Part shown: piece by piece, positions 24,656 to 35,345 of the stretch
How positions within the stretch are numbered: position 1 is the first letter of the stretch
How the letters are laid out: each line of letters begins with the position of its first letter
Assembly: GCA_032622095.1 (NCBI GenBank)
Contig: CP136065.1
Location: forward strand, 68,229,675-68,293,674
Reading direction: 5' to 3'
Length of the DNA: 64,000 bases
From: Siphonodentalium dalli
Taxonomy: Eukaryota > Mollusca > Scaphopoda > Gadilida > Siphonodentaliidae
The notes under the pieces: generated by a model
Told to the model about the DNA's origin: nothing
Database searches by the model: none
Seen by the model: the letters and a program-made list of their open reading frames with translations, nothing else
Made by a program: the position numbers and the translations under genes

Positions 24656-25185
24656 GTGCGATTTGACCTTCAATTGACTATTTCGAAAGTCAAGGTCAGG
24701 TCAGGGTCATGATTTGTCCAGTCCAAAACACCCCCACCCGTAGAAAACTACCCATAGGTATCAAATTTCGTCGAAATCCGTCCGTTTTACCCAACTTGAC
24801 CTTTAATTAACAATTTTGAAGGTCAAGGTAAGGTCAGAGTCATGATTTGACCCGTCCAAAACACCCTCCCCCCCGACAAAAGTACCCATAGGTATCAAAT
24901 TTCGTCGAAATCTATCCGTTTTATCCGAGTTGACCTTTGATTGGCCATATTGAAGGTCAAGGTCAGGCCGATGTTACGATTTGACCCGTTCAAAACTCTC
25001 CTCGGACCAAAGTATCCCTAGGTATCAAATTTCGCCGAAATTTGTCCGTTTTACCCAAATTGACCTTGCATTGACAGTTTTAATGGTCAAGGTCAGGTCG
25101 GGGTCACGATTTGACCCGTTCAAAACACTTCCCGGACACAAATACCCATAAGTATCAAATTACGTTGAATTCTATGGAAAGCCGA
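24656..25185 (-). repeat. ~130-bp tandem repeat, reverse relative of the 16.8-kb satellite
   Basis: Four units start near 24685, 24814, 24949 and 25081. Each has GGTCAAGGTCAGGTC, then ATGATTTGACCC, GTCCAAAACACCC, ATAGGTATCAAATTTCGTCG and GTCCGTTTTACCC. Reversed, these correspond to the GGGTAAAACTGGCGGATTTT, TTTTGGACGGGACAAATCGT and CTGACCTTCAAAATGG parts of the 398-bp satellite in gene B intron 1, so both arrays descend from one family. Confidence 0.82.
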
Positions 25186-25595
25186 GGAGGACATGTTGGT
25201 TGCTAATTGCTAGATATACGACGCGGTATTTTGAAGGTGTTTCAAACTAGGAGATAGAAGTATTCTGCCTTTCAAATGGTGATGAATTATAGTAGTTTAT
25301 TCAAATTTTATGGCATAAATTGTTATTAAAACCGTATATACTATAAAAAATTAATGACTCGAAAATTAAGTGGGCCTTTAAACAAAGTCACAATTGCATT
25401 TAGGCTCATCTCATACTCGTCCATTCAGCGATATTCTACTGCGCAGTTTGTTATAGCCTCCAGTATTTATTGAGCATTATACCCCCAACTGTTATAATTC
25501 GCCTTTAGCAGGCGTACTCTTGCCTCAGATTATTGAGATATTAGGTCACACATAATCACATTAAATCGCATCGTAACATAGCAATTGTGTGGGCT
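25186..25595. other. Intergenic, nothing recognised
   Basis: AT-rich; no structure assigned. Confidence 0.4.
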
Positions 25596-25609
25596 CCTTG
25601 GCGTGAATA

Positions 25610-26415
25610 TGTAATGAGAAATAGGTCATACGTAATGACATTAAACTCAAGAAAACCCTCGAAAACAAAACAAAATCACATTTAATGTTTTACGTTATTT
25701 CCTTCATAAAAAGAATCTTCGTGATAATGAACCCTCTCGTTACTTTAGAATATAGAATTAACCTTAAAATAAAAAAAATCTTTGGAACACAGAACCTTCG
25801 GAATAACGAACCTTCGGATTGGTGAACCTTCGGAATAGCGAACATTCAGAGAAATTTCGGAATAGTGGACCTTCGGGATAGTGAACCTTCGGAATAGAGA
25901 CATGCCCCCCAATATTCATATTATATGCCCAGAGTTCAAAGGTATGGACCCATAAAATTCTAAACTTGGCCCTTAAAATATTGAACTCCAAATTGGAGCA
26001 CACACAGAACACCACTTAAGTCAACTGAACCTATGTCATGTCCCAATGCGGGAGGGTCCATATATACCACAACATTCATAGTATATGCCAAGAATTCAAA
26101 GGTATGGGCCCACGTAATGACATAAAATCTCAAGAAAACCAGCGAAAACAAAACAAAATCACATTTAATGTTCTAAGTTAAGTTATTTCCTCCTGTATCT
26201 GTATCGGTGTGCGCGCATGATCAGTTCGGATGTGAGCGCACACTCCATATAAAGAATCTTTGTGAAAATGAACCCTCTCAAATTAGTCTCAATACTTTAA
26301 AATATAGAATTAACCTAAAAATAACAAAAACCTTCGGAATAGAGAACCTTCGGAATAGCGGACCTTCGGGATAGCAAACCTTCATAATAGAAGCATGTCC
26401 CCACAATTACACCGG
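25610..26415. repeat. ~500-bp tandem duplication carrying a 16-bp CCTTCGGAATAG minisatellite
   Basis: The block GTAATGACATTAAACTC / AAAACAAAACAAAATCACAT / TTAATGTTTTA / AAAGAATCTTCGTGA / AATATAGAATTAACC occurs at about 25612 and 26114. Each copy ends in tandem GAACCTTCGGAATAGC-type 16-bp units (25792-25900, and 26328-26385) and then CATGTCCCC/CATGCCCCC. The unit is partly self-complementary (TTCGGAA). Confidence 0.82.
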
Positions 26416-26672
26416 TGACGTAAACACATGTGCCAATCTTAGTTGTACTCTCGTAATTATCGGTACGATGAAACGGTGACGGAATCTGACGAGGTTTGCC
26501 GAATGTACAATCACCCAGTGAATTATCGATCGACCATGCGATATCAAAAAACCAAAAGCTAGAAACACCACACTACGGTGGCGTAATGAGAAGTAACACA
26601 GACAAATACGTATTGTTCTCCATACAGAGAGTCTACCCCAGTAACATTCCAGTGGATATCACTCTAAATTAT
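26416..26672. other. Intergenic, nothing recognised
   Basis: No coding family is seen. It forms the left flank of the hAT-like element. Confidence 0.35.
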
Positions 26673-27779
26673 CAGGGACGTGGCTAGAGGGTCTCCGTTC
26701 GGGCGGTGTCGTCCACATTTGGAAATTCCAACTGCACCCCCCCCCCCCTTAATTCAAAATCACACCAAACACAAGTTTTGCACCCCCCCCCCCCCCCTTG
26801 CACTCAGTGTTCAGGCTTAATATCCTATATATTCATAAACCATATAAACCATGGCTCTCTATTCCCGGTATGAGAACATTCAGTTATTTTAACCTGAAAA
26901 TTGCATAAATCCTAACATATAGTGGTCTAACTGCAGACAAAATTGCACACGGCTACGGACAAGAGACAGGGACACACCAGGCTGACCATGGTTGTTCGGC
27001 CCGGTATAAGAACATTTTGAAAACTATACAAGAAAATAACAAATAATAGCATCTAGACTGGCCTCAACTGAAGCTGTCCTAGTGTTGGAAATTTCAAACC
27101 TCATACTCCCCCTCAGGTTGGAAAATTTTCCAACTGATGACCATTGCAGTCCACAAGTTTGACCAAATGTAGTAAAATATTGTTTTGTTAAACTAATTAG
27201 CAGTTTGTATTGGCCACGGGGGAGGGGGAGGAACCATGACCATGGTACGGTTTGGTATGCGAACATTTTGAAATCTGAACAAGAAAATCGCTAAATCCTA
27301 GCATCTAGGCTAGCATCAAGCCTTCCTAGAGTTGGAAATATCAAACCTGACTAGGTTGAACATTTCCAACTGATGACAATTCTAATGACAATGTTGACCA
27401 AATGTATGACAATATTGTTTTCTTAAATTAACTAGCAGTTTTTGACTGGTCACGGGGGAGGGACCATGACACAAGCTTTCCAAGTGTTGGAAATGTCCAA
27501 CCTTTCACCCCCCCTAAGGTTGGAAAATTTCCAACTGATTACCATTTCAGTCCAATTTTTTACCAAAAATAGGAAAATATGCAAATATTGGTCCAAAAAC
27601 AATTAATTCCCCCAAATAAATTAGTTTAAAATCAAACTACAAGAACATGTTCAACCTATTGTTGGTGTGAACTTTCCAACTAATGTTTTGGCAGGTATTA
27701 AATTTCCAACAGTTGAAAATGTTGACCAAAGTTGTGGGGGTGAGACACCCCCATAATCCCCCCTCTCGCCACGTCTCTG
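26673..27779 (+). mobile_element. Non-autonomous DNA transposon with hAT-like ends (~1.1 kb)
   Basis: The left end CAGGGACGTGGCTAGAGGGT (26673 on) and the right end (reverse complement CAGAGACGTGGCGAGAGGGG, ending 27779) match at 17 of 20. CAGGG termini are usual for hAT. Flanking octamers (26665-26672 TAAATTAT; 27780-27787 ACTCTAAT) do not match as a target duplication. The interior holds about three copies of a ~250-bp repeat with GTTGGAAATTTC, GGTTGGAAAATTTCCAACTG and CACGGGGGAGGG. Related sequence lies at about 40041-40270 and, reversed, 48.65-48.98 kb. No transposase was recognised. Confidence 0.65.
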
Positions 27780-27986
27780 ACTCTAATCATTGTGGACATA
27801 CACGTATACTGATAGTGTTCTTCTTCGTACAATTCAACAATCAATATATATTTAACAGCGACTTCTACCCCCATAATCCCCCCTCTCGCCACGTCTCTGA
27901 CTCTAATCATTGTGGACATACACGTATACTGATAGTGTTCTTCTTCGTACAATTCAACAATCAATATATATTTAACAGCGACTTCT
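27747..27986 (+). repeat. Perfect 120-bp tandem duplication
   Basis: 27747-27866 and 27867-27986 are identical base for base. The unit contains the right end of the hAT-like element, so that end is present twice. Confidence 0.97.
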
Positions 27987-28047
27987 ACCATCTCTCAAGC
28001 GAATATTGTTTTCCAATATATGCAATAAAAGAGACACGCGTTCAGAG

Positions 28048-28625
28048 TTAAAGGCACGGTGGCTTTCGTTGTCGGGCACAATTTAGAAATTACAGTTACA
28101 AAATTATGAAAATTTCCGCAAAAATATACTACTAGTATATTATAATGATGGTATGCAAGCGATATTATCCACAAAACGCACTTTGCGTGAAACGAGCTTT
28201 GTTTATATATCACGTACATAGTGAGCTATAAACAAAACACTCAACGCCGTGCCGATTTCTTCAGGAGAGTGATCCACGGTAACCCGTTCAACACCGAAAT
28301 CTTGAGTGGCGAGGATTAGCTAGCACTATACCGGCAGGTTGTGAACAACGTGGTGGCAGTTTTAATCAAAGTTCGTTAGTGGGGTCTCACCGGTGTTGAG
28401 CGTTTTGCTTCTGGCTTATACTAAACACACTGTACTGTATCATACTATGATTTTTTGTTTACATAACACTTCGTACGAACTTGACACTAACATACTATTT
28501 ACGCTATATTTATGATTGGTATAAGTTTGTCTGTATTTTAACATTCTTTTTTGTTTTGGCGGTTTTAACAGATGTGACTATTTTAACAGCAATACCCACC
28601 GCGAAGGCCATCCGTGGGTAAATGT
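28048..28625. mobile_element. MITE with imperfect terminal inverted repeats (AAGGCACGGTGGCTTTCG)
   Basis: The left end TTAAAGGCACGGTGGCTTTC (28048 on) is answered near 28597-28622 by the reverse of CCCACGGATGGCCTTCGCGG. Inner segments AACACTCAACGCCGTGCC (28235 on) and GGTGTTGAGCGTTTTGCTTC (28391 on) are also inverted. It belongs to the same family as the element at 30.16-30.65 kb. Confidence 0.6.
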
Positions 28626-29068
28626 CCAAAAAATATAACAGACTGTGAACATCACCATTGTGAAGAACTTGGAGAGATGCACTGTGTTCTTATATATCCA
28701 TTATTGGTAGTTCTTCAATAACGGAATTTCGCGTGTTCAAACTATTGTTACATGATTATTATGTTGTGATGTTTGTTGACAAATCAGTGTAATGTCCGTT
28801 ATGTGTGCATTAAATTGGTTTCAACATGCAAAATTGCGATATGGGAGAACTATCAAAAATGAATATAAGAACAACGTTTATCTATTTTTTTCATGTTCAT
28901 TTTGAGATGATGTCTTTACAGACTTGTGTAACTGTGCACATTTACCCACTGCGAATTATTTGGAAATTTCCACCGAATATTGGAGCATGCCGTCCTAAAT
29001 TAAATCGTACTTCTGATGTAAGTAATACCTAGCCCATAGTGTTCGTTCACGCAGCATCGTATAAAGCT
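28626..29068. other. Intergenic, nothing recognised
   Basis: AT-rich sequence without a recognisable gene. Confidence 0.35.
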
Positions 29069-29175
29069 TTAACCCTTCCATGACTGGAGCTTCCTGAAGC
29101 TTTGCGAAAACCCTGTGCCATTGCATTCTCTTAGATATGCGAGTCTCCCATGGGGAGCCCATTAAACCTCTATAA
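29069..29175. mobile_element. Partial piggyBac-like MITE (CCCTTCCATGACTGGAGC family)
   Basis: TTAA (29069-29072) is followed by CCCTTCCATGACTGGAGCTT, then CCCTGTGCCATTGCATTCTC. The same order appears in the complete element at 37474-37679; the right end is lost here. Confidence 0.6.
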
Positions 29176-29179
29176 TATA

Positions 29180-29426
29180 TTAACCCTTTCTATACTAATT
29201 CTCCCATCGGTTAAAAAGTGTACACTGAACGGTCTATTGTTCGTGTGGAGGGATGTTAAGATGGAAAATATAGACGATAGATAAATAAAAGTGCAGACAG
29301 AGCCCTATTTATTGCAGATAATTTGTTTAGATAGTAAATTAAACTATGGTCGTTTGTTGAATTTAGTATCTGAACATTTCATATGCGAAAATTACATCAA
29401 TGATGCTTCAGTATATAAAGGGTTAA
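29180..29426. mobile_element. piggyBac-like MITE, complete, TTAA target duplication
   Basis: TTAA (29180-29183), CCCTTTCTATACTAAT (29184 on), core TCGTTTGTTGAATTTAGTAT and CTGAACATTTC (about 29350-29380), right end CAGTATATAAAGGG (ending 29422), TTAA (29423-29426). Length 239 bp; terminal repeats match 13 of 16. This copy ties the dispersed TTCAGATAATAAGTT core to piggyBac-type ends. Confidence 0.82.
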
Positions 29427-30150
29427 TATTTTTAAAATAATTTTAATAAAACAATATTGTGGGAGCTATGTGCCTAAAATGTAATAAGTCATTCGCAACA
29501 CATCTTTATTTATACAAGACATATATTACATTACTTACATGTATTCAGGATTACATACCTACATTTACAAAAACATACAACTATAATGTAACACAGTTGT
29601 TCATTGTTTGTGACGCTGAAAGAATGTTGAAACCAAATGTGAGATATAAAAACGCCCTGTACACACACACACACACCAAAGAATGTATTTTTTGTTCTTG
29701 GAAAAATAACAACATAAGTATTTCTAACCTTCTAAATCATCGAAACTATATGAATTAAATGGATGAAATATTCAATAGCAAACAAGATAGCACATATTTG
29801 TTTCATAGATTAGCAATGATAGGTAACTGCATGTCTGACCATGTTACACATCTGCCACATCTGCCACCTAGTCCTCCGAAATGACAATGAAAAGTCAGAA
29901 TGAAAGACTGGTTGAGGTCCCTATTGCCTTCCCGTTTGTCAACTTAGGTATAGTGAAAGAAATAATGGCTTACAACCTATCCGTCATATAATTTCACTAC
30001 ATAATGATGGTCGTACATAAATGTATGGGTGACATGAGAAAAGGGAGGATGTCTGCTTGGCATAATGCATTCATATTCATTGCACCCTGAATCGAATGAC
30101 GCTACTCTTGACAATTTTTGATACTCGCATATTATTGTACGTCAATGTTC
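29427..30150. other. Intergenic, nothing recognised
   Basis: An open frame of 99 codons at 29459-29758 has no family signature; a short AC run lies at 29661-29675. No gene can be supported. Confidence 0.4.
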
Positions 30151-30152
30151 GG

Positions 30153-30654
30153 TTAAAGACACGGTTGGCCTTGGCGGTGGGTATCCTGTGAAAATATCTC
30201 CACCCGTCAAAAAACGCCACAAACAGAAAGAACATCAAAATGTAGATAGACTTTGTCCGTATACAAATAAGAAAAATCGCATAAACAGTATGTTATTGTC
30301 ATATATTTGACCATTGTTATGTAAACAAAAGAATAAAAAGTTACTTTTCTGGTGTTTGTTTATATTATGATGGTAAACATAAAGAGCGTTCTTTGTTGGT
30401 GAATTCATAATATGGAACTAATAAAGAGCGTTTGTGCCATTTGTGTGTGATTAGCCAGTAGCATTGTGCTGTCTTCTGTAACACAATCAGGCTCTTGCTT
30501 AGGTAAAATATAGTAGGTCTTTATGATAACATGCTGTTTACGCGATGGTCATGGTTTATATGAACGGAACTGTATGCGTTTTAATGTTTTTCTGTTTACG
30601 GTGTTTGGAACAAATATGAATATTTTCGACAATTAAGGCCGCACGTGCCTTTAA
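30153..30654. mobile_element. MITE with TTAA flanks (AGACACGGTTGGCCTT ends)
   Basis: TTAA (30153-30156), left end AGACACGGTTGGCCTTGG, right end AAGGCCGCACGTGCCT, TTAA (30651-30654). Terminal repeats match about 75 percent over 20 bases. Body about 494 bp, no coding capacity. Confidence 0.72.
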
Positions 30655-30850
30655 TGTGGAATACTATGAGAAAACGGTGGTCAGAACAGTTGGTTTGGTT
30701 GTAATTATACCACGCTAAGGACCACATTTCGCAGATTATGGGGAACGTTTCCCATAATTCTCAGTATAGAACACATATATCAGCAGAGTACCAAGTCCCG
30801 ACGAGAAGTAAATGTAGTCTCCCAGTGGATCGATGGACCCATTGATGTGA
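30655..30850. other. Intergenic, nothing recognised
   Basis: No recognised feature. Confidence 0.3.
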
Positions 30851-31184
30851 CGTTTATATTCTCAAATAACCAGGGGGGAGTCTGAAAAACAAAATCCGTA
30901 TATAGGGCCGGGGTGGGTGGGTGGTCCAGAGGCCGAAAAAATCGTGCTTGTAAATTTTTTTCCAAAATATATTTTTTTTTCAAACAATTTACAAGTACTG
31001 ACCATGTAATGTTGTTTGTAAGCATGTTAGTACCATGCGTGTTGGTATATGGCTATATATGCAGCTATAGTGACTCTTTAGCCTCAGATTTAGCAACATT
31101 CTGGATTTCACAGGATCCCGGCCCACTTCACAGTGGACCACCGTAATAGCGTTCAGGAAACTTAACCCATGGTTGAGTTATAAT

Positions 31185-31605
31185 AATGCAAAACGTGTTT
31201 ACGGATGGAACAAGGCCGGTAACTGTGGTATGCATTGATAGGCGAAACCTGTGATATGCAGTAATATGTGCATACATCCTTCCCCTATCATTCTGGTCTA
31301 TAACCATACCAAACCACATCAAAATTCGACAACCGACACTTAACTTATATTGCAAAAACTTTGTATACGGACTGAATTTAATAAAGTCGAACAGGGCCCA
31401 TAACTCTGGTAGGCATTGCTGGTCACAACCCGTGATATTATGCATATTCGTTCCCCATTTCTGATCCGTCACCATGCCATAGTGCATCAAAATATGACAA
31501 CCGAATATTGCGCTATAATGCAAAATGTTTGTACGGACGGACGCACGGACGGCTCGAGACGTCAACTATATACCCGCCGACTAGTATCGGGGGGGGGGGG
31601 GTATA
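31185..31605 (+). repeat. Two copies of a molluscan-type ~200-bp repeat, ACGGACGG tail and G tract
   Basis: Units start at ACGGATGGAACAAGGCCGGT (31201) and near 31370. Each has AACTGTGGTATGCATTG / AACTCTGGTAGGCATTG, CAACCGA, ATGCAAAA or TTGCAAAA, and GTTTACGGA / GTATACGGA / GTACGGACGG. The second ends in ACGGACGGACGCACGGACGG, TATATACCC and 13 G (31589-31601). Repeats of this style are abundant in bivalve and gastropod genomes (general knowledge). Confidence 0.65.
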
Positions 31606-32009
31606 ATAACCATATATCTAGATGTATACTTAACCAAAACAATTCCCCTCCCCACCCCACCCCGGTGGATAAGACTAAATAGTTCTTTGGTCATGCACAA
31701 ATAATTGTGGCACCCCTGACCTGTTTACCACTATTTAAACTGGCCGGTATTCTCTGTCAGACACAACACACTCGATATATTAAGGCTATAATGGGGTCTA
31801 GGGCGATTTGTGACATATAGTGTACCTACACAATGCTTTATTAATGTTGTTAGATACTGAAAACACCAGGAAAGTTTATTTTTCGTTTTTCTGATCTGTG
31901 TTTACCAATTAAGCATGTTATTGCTTGAGTCTTAATGGTACACAGCAAGAGTTTGCACCAAAAAAGGATAGTGGAATGGGATTGAAATGCAGTTAACACA
32001 GTTATTGAA
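31606..32009. other. Intergenic, nothing recognised
   Basis: No gene or repeat family assigned. Confidence 0.3.
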
Positions 32010-32327
32010 GAACGGCTAAAAAAACCTCTGAAATTTTGATAAAAACATGAGAAAGGGGGGGGGGTGGGTCCCCAAAATTTTGGATTTAAAAAAAAAAAAA
32101 TTGCAATAATGGGGTGGTGGGTCCCTCGGGGTCGGAAAAAAAACTTTTTGGGCCCTATATGTGCATTTTTTTCCAGACTCCCCCCTGAAATAACCACTTT
32201 TAAAAATGGCATTTTCACGTAGATTGAATTTCATGACCTCGCATAATAATCAAATAATCAATAATATTTCAAAATATATTATATCGTACAAGTGACATAA
32301 ACATATACAACGTAAATTTGAGATATA

Positions 32328-32331
<4 letters not shown>

Positions 32332-32416
<85 letters not shown>
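32332..32416 (+). repeat. (CT)n microsatellite
   Basis: Nearly pure CT dinucleotides with two short interruptions. Confidence 0.95.
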
Positions 32417-32420
<4 letters not shown>

Positions 32421-32866
32421 GTCATCTATTTCCCCTTCTCTGCCCCGTGAACGCTCTCTATACCCCTTTCCTCGTTTTCCCCGTCGCAGCTTATGTCACT
32501 GTCTATATTTCCATAAAGACATGCATTTAGCTCTCTGTTCACATATTCCCCGCTATAATCGCTCATCGCTCTCGAATCGTGTACCAATATGCCGCAGGAG
32601 GTTATGTTCCAACAAATCCTCATGATAATAGGTTCATATTGAACGTATTTCAAAAATCCAAATACGCCCATATTGGCGTTATTCGAATCTGAATTACGCT
32701 CTATATGAACGTTAATGGGGCACGAAAACAGTCGATTCTGAATTATAATGCACGTAAGCCAATATACCCCCCGCAAACATCACATATTTGCGGGGGGGGT
32801 CATCCATCGATAACCTGTCGCAATGTATAGTCCGGTTCACCGCTTCAATGTTAGATATTCCCACGC

Positions 32867-33303
32867 GCCAATATTCACGGTGGGGAATCACTTGGTTTCG
32901 AGTTGATGAGTACCACGCATTCAAAATGGCCGAGGCGATCTAAAACGCGACCAGACGCGAGGAAAAAAGGTAATAAACTAAGATAATGACATATTACATA
33001 TTATTTTGACAACTACGAGCAGATGCTATAATATTTTTAAAACAAGCTGATAAATCATTTATGTCCAAATTCATATTTGTTTGCTCTACAATTCTGACCA
33101 AAGTTGTCAGTCAAAGGATTCTCCAAGATGTATGGACTGGTGCATTCCACGCACCTCCAACTGGCAACTTTGGTACAGAATGTTATAGAAAACCACTTTC
33201 AAAAATAAACTAGCATATGCTCGTAACAGTCAAACTGCTAATAATTGAATGCGTGGTACCAACCAACATCGAAACCACGTGATTCCCCACCGTGAATATT
33301 GCC
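32867..33303. mobile_element. Nested MITE with ~58-bp terminal inverted repeats
   Basis: AATATTCACGGTGGGGAATC (32871 on), GGTTTCGA, and GTACCACGCATTCAA are reversed at 33243-33300 (GAATGCGTGGTACC, TCGAAACCACGTGATTCCCC, ACCGTGAATATT). About 430 bp in total. Confidence 0.78.
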
Positions 33304-34000
33304 GTCAGCTGAATTCCTAATCTCGTCCATGCCCAATCCAGCTCCACGCACTCTTCCGTGTCTATCCATGACGTCACCCTTACGCAGTACATGCCGGCGA
33401 CGTTACGAGGTAGATGTATATAGTTGGCGCCCGGTCTACTGATTTCCGTTACTAGCTCGTTGCTATATAAACAAACCAGCGGAGTCGCTTTTGTCGAAAT
33501 TTGACAGTCAGTACATTCGCCCTGTATACATGTACTTTCATAAAACACAAAACACCACACCGTTATATCCCATCAATATCATTGTCTCGATACCATTTGA
33601 CCAAATTTTTTGACATGTAACCGCGACAGACACGGCGTGAAATACATCTCATTGAGTAAACATTTCCATTGTTTCAAATTCAATTCAACTTCAAGTTCGC
33701 GGTAAAATCAAAACCGCAATTTGTAATTGGTAAACATCTGAAAAAGACACCAGGTACATGCAGAAAATAATTGTTGTGCATATTTATTTATTTCTATTCG
33801 AGGCGGCAATTTTTCATCTTTATCAGCATTTTTAACGATAAGAGCGATGCTAATTGAGGGACTATATTTTATCCAGCGCATTAAAATTAAAACAAAAAGT
33901 CGTGAATTGGCTGAGTGTTTTCTATGTCTGCACATTTCACCGATAATTACAAGGCATGTGTGTGTCGAAATAACGTTTTAAGTTCGAAGAGAATTAGAAT
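33304..34000. other. Intergenic with a half-copy of the 34.0-kb MITE
   Basis: 33507-33573 (ACATTCGCCCTGTA..., ACACCACACCGTTATATCCC) resembles the right half of the element at 34001-34149. The rest is unassigned. Confidence 0.5.
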
Positions 34001-34149
34001 GGGGATAACGGTGTGGTGGTTTGTCACAGTATACTGTGGCAAATACCCGTTAATGGGCTCCGGCTCCGCCGTCGCCAATTAACTAAATTTGCCACAGTAT
34101 ATTCGCCCTGTACCTTTCCGAAATGACAAAACACCACACCGTTATCCCC
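34001..34149. mobile_element. Small MITE, 18-bp perfect terminal inverted repeats
   Basis: GGGGATAACGGTGTGGTG (34001-34018) and its exact reverse complement (34132-34149), with an inner pair TTTGTCACAGTATACTG... / ...GCCACAGTATATTCG. The centre is GC-rich (GGGCTCCGGCTCCGCCG). Confidence 0.85.
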
Positions 34150-34559
34150 TAAGTAAGTCCACAATGAACGTATACCCGTTATTCAGTTGAATGTCGAGGG
34201 GCCGCAATGAAACCACATTATAAAGAGCGTGAATCTGGGCGTGTCGATAAAAAAAGTTAGATTAAATAATGCCAATATGGGCGTGCTTCGTATTAGGTGC
34301 GTATTTGTAATATGAGTACGCTCACGTACGACTGTTTTCGTGCCCCATTTAGACATTTACGTTCACATAGAGCGTAATTCAGATTCAAATATGGGCGTAT
34401 TTTGGTTTTTGAAATACGTTCAATATAAACTTGTTTTCAGGAGAATAGGCTGTATGTTTACCGAATAATCTCATGTGTCAATACCTTCTGCTAACACTTT
34501 TTTCACACTTTCTGTTTCGTGATTACCTCTCTTATCTCCTATATATCTCGTCACCAACT

Positions 34560-34749
34560 TTCATTCTCCCTCTCTCCCTCTCTCTCTCCCCACTCTCCAT
34601 CTCCCCCTCTCTCTCTTTCTCTCTCTATAGGGCTGTCCCTCTTGCTCTGACTGTCTCTCATACGATCTCTCTAATGCAGTCTAATTGTATTTTTCTCTCT
34701 AACTGTATCTCTATCTCGCCATCGGCTGCTTTCTCGCTCGCTCTCTCTC

Positions 34750-34810
<61 letters not shown>

Positions 34811-35213
34811 GTCTCTCCGACGTTCTCTCACTGTCTACCAATCTTTCGCTGTCTGTCTAACTGTCTCTATATGTCGTCAGCTTTCGCTCTCGATATGTAT
34901 GCTTGTATCTCTGTCTGTGTCCACGTCTCTCCCTGCCTCTCTCTCTATAGCCAGTATATTTGATTTCCCTTTCTCGATATATAGCTACTATGTGTCTTAT
35001 TCTAGCACTCTCGGGCTCTCTATCTCTCTCCATCACTCCCTTGTTCTCTCTCTCTCTCTCTCTCTTTATCTCTCTCCATCTTCCGTTTTCTGTCTAACTA
35101 TCTCTATATGTCGTCAGATTTCGCTCTCGATACGTATGATTGTCTCTCTGTCGGTGTCCACGTCTCTCCCTGCCTTTCTTTATATAATCAACATATTTTC
35201 TTTCCCTTTCTCG

Positions 35214-35266
<53 letters not shown>

Positions 35267-35310
35267 CCCCCCTCTCTCTCTCTCTCTCCCTCTCCATCTC
35301 TCTCTCTATC
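34560..35310 (+). repeat. CT-rich array with a ~238-bp internal duplication
   Basis: CT runs at 34731-34806, 35040-35075 and 35213-35300. The segment TCTCTATATGTCGTCAG-TTTCGCTCTCGATA-GTATG followed by GTGTCCACGTCTCTCCCTGC occurs at about 34863 and 35101. Open frames rich in Ser/Leu here are artefacts of the repeat. The array ends 40 bases from the stop codon of gene A. Confidence 0.88.
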
Positions 35311-35345
35311 TCTTCATTTCCCCATATTTCCCTGTTGATCTATAG

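Larger units (their letters stand above)
30860..32205. repeat. Inverted pair of GGGGGGAGTCTG repeats
   Basis: AATAACCAGGGGGGAGTCTG (about 30864 on), with TATATAGGGCC and GGTGGGTGGGTGGTCC, is matched in reverse at 32010-32205 (CAGACTCCCCCCTGAAATAA, GGGCCCTATAT, GGTGGTGGGTCCC). They may be two insertions or the ends of one element containing the 31.2-31.6-kb repeat. Confidence 0.6.
32625..34440. repeat. Inverted repeat, arms 32625-32745 and 34325-34440
   Basis: GAACGTATTTCAAAAA (32641 on), ATACGCCCATATT, GAATCTGAATTACGCTCTAT, GAACGT and TGGGGCACGAAAACAGTCG are repeated in reverse order and complement at 34325-34440. The pair encloses two further inverted-repeat elements (32.87-33.30 and 34.00-34.15 kb). 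Confidence 0.82.

Noticed and set aside
31185-31605. 145-codon minus-strand frame over the ACGGACGG repeat
   Set aside because: It follows two copies of a dispersed non-coding repeat; the frame is not maintained between the copies.
33210-33560. 116-codon minus-strand frame with eight cysteines (…CIQGECTDCQ…)
   Set aside because: Protein-like in parts, but it overlaps the inverted arm of the 32.87-33.30-kb MITE and a half-copy of another; no family is recognised.
34473-35345. Ser/Leu-rich frames of 111 and 178 codons
   Set aside because: Translation of CT-rich microsatellites; stop-free by composition.
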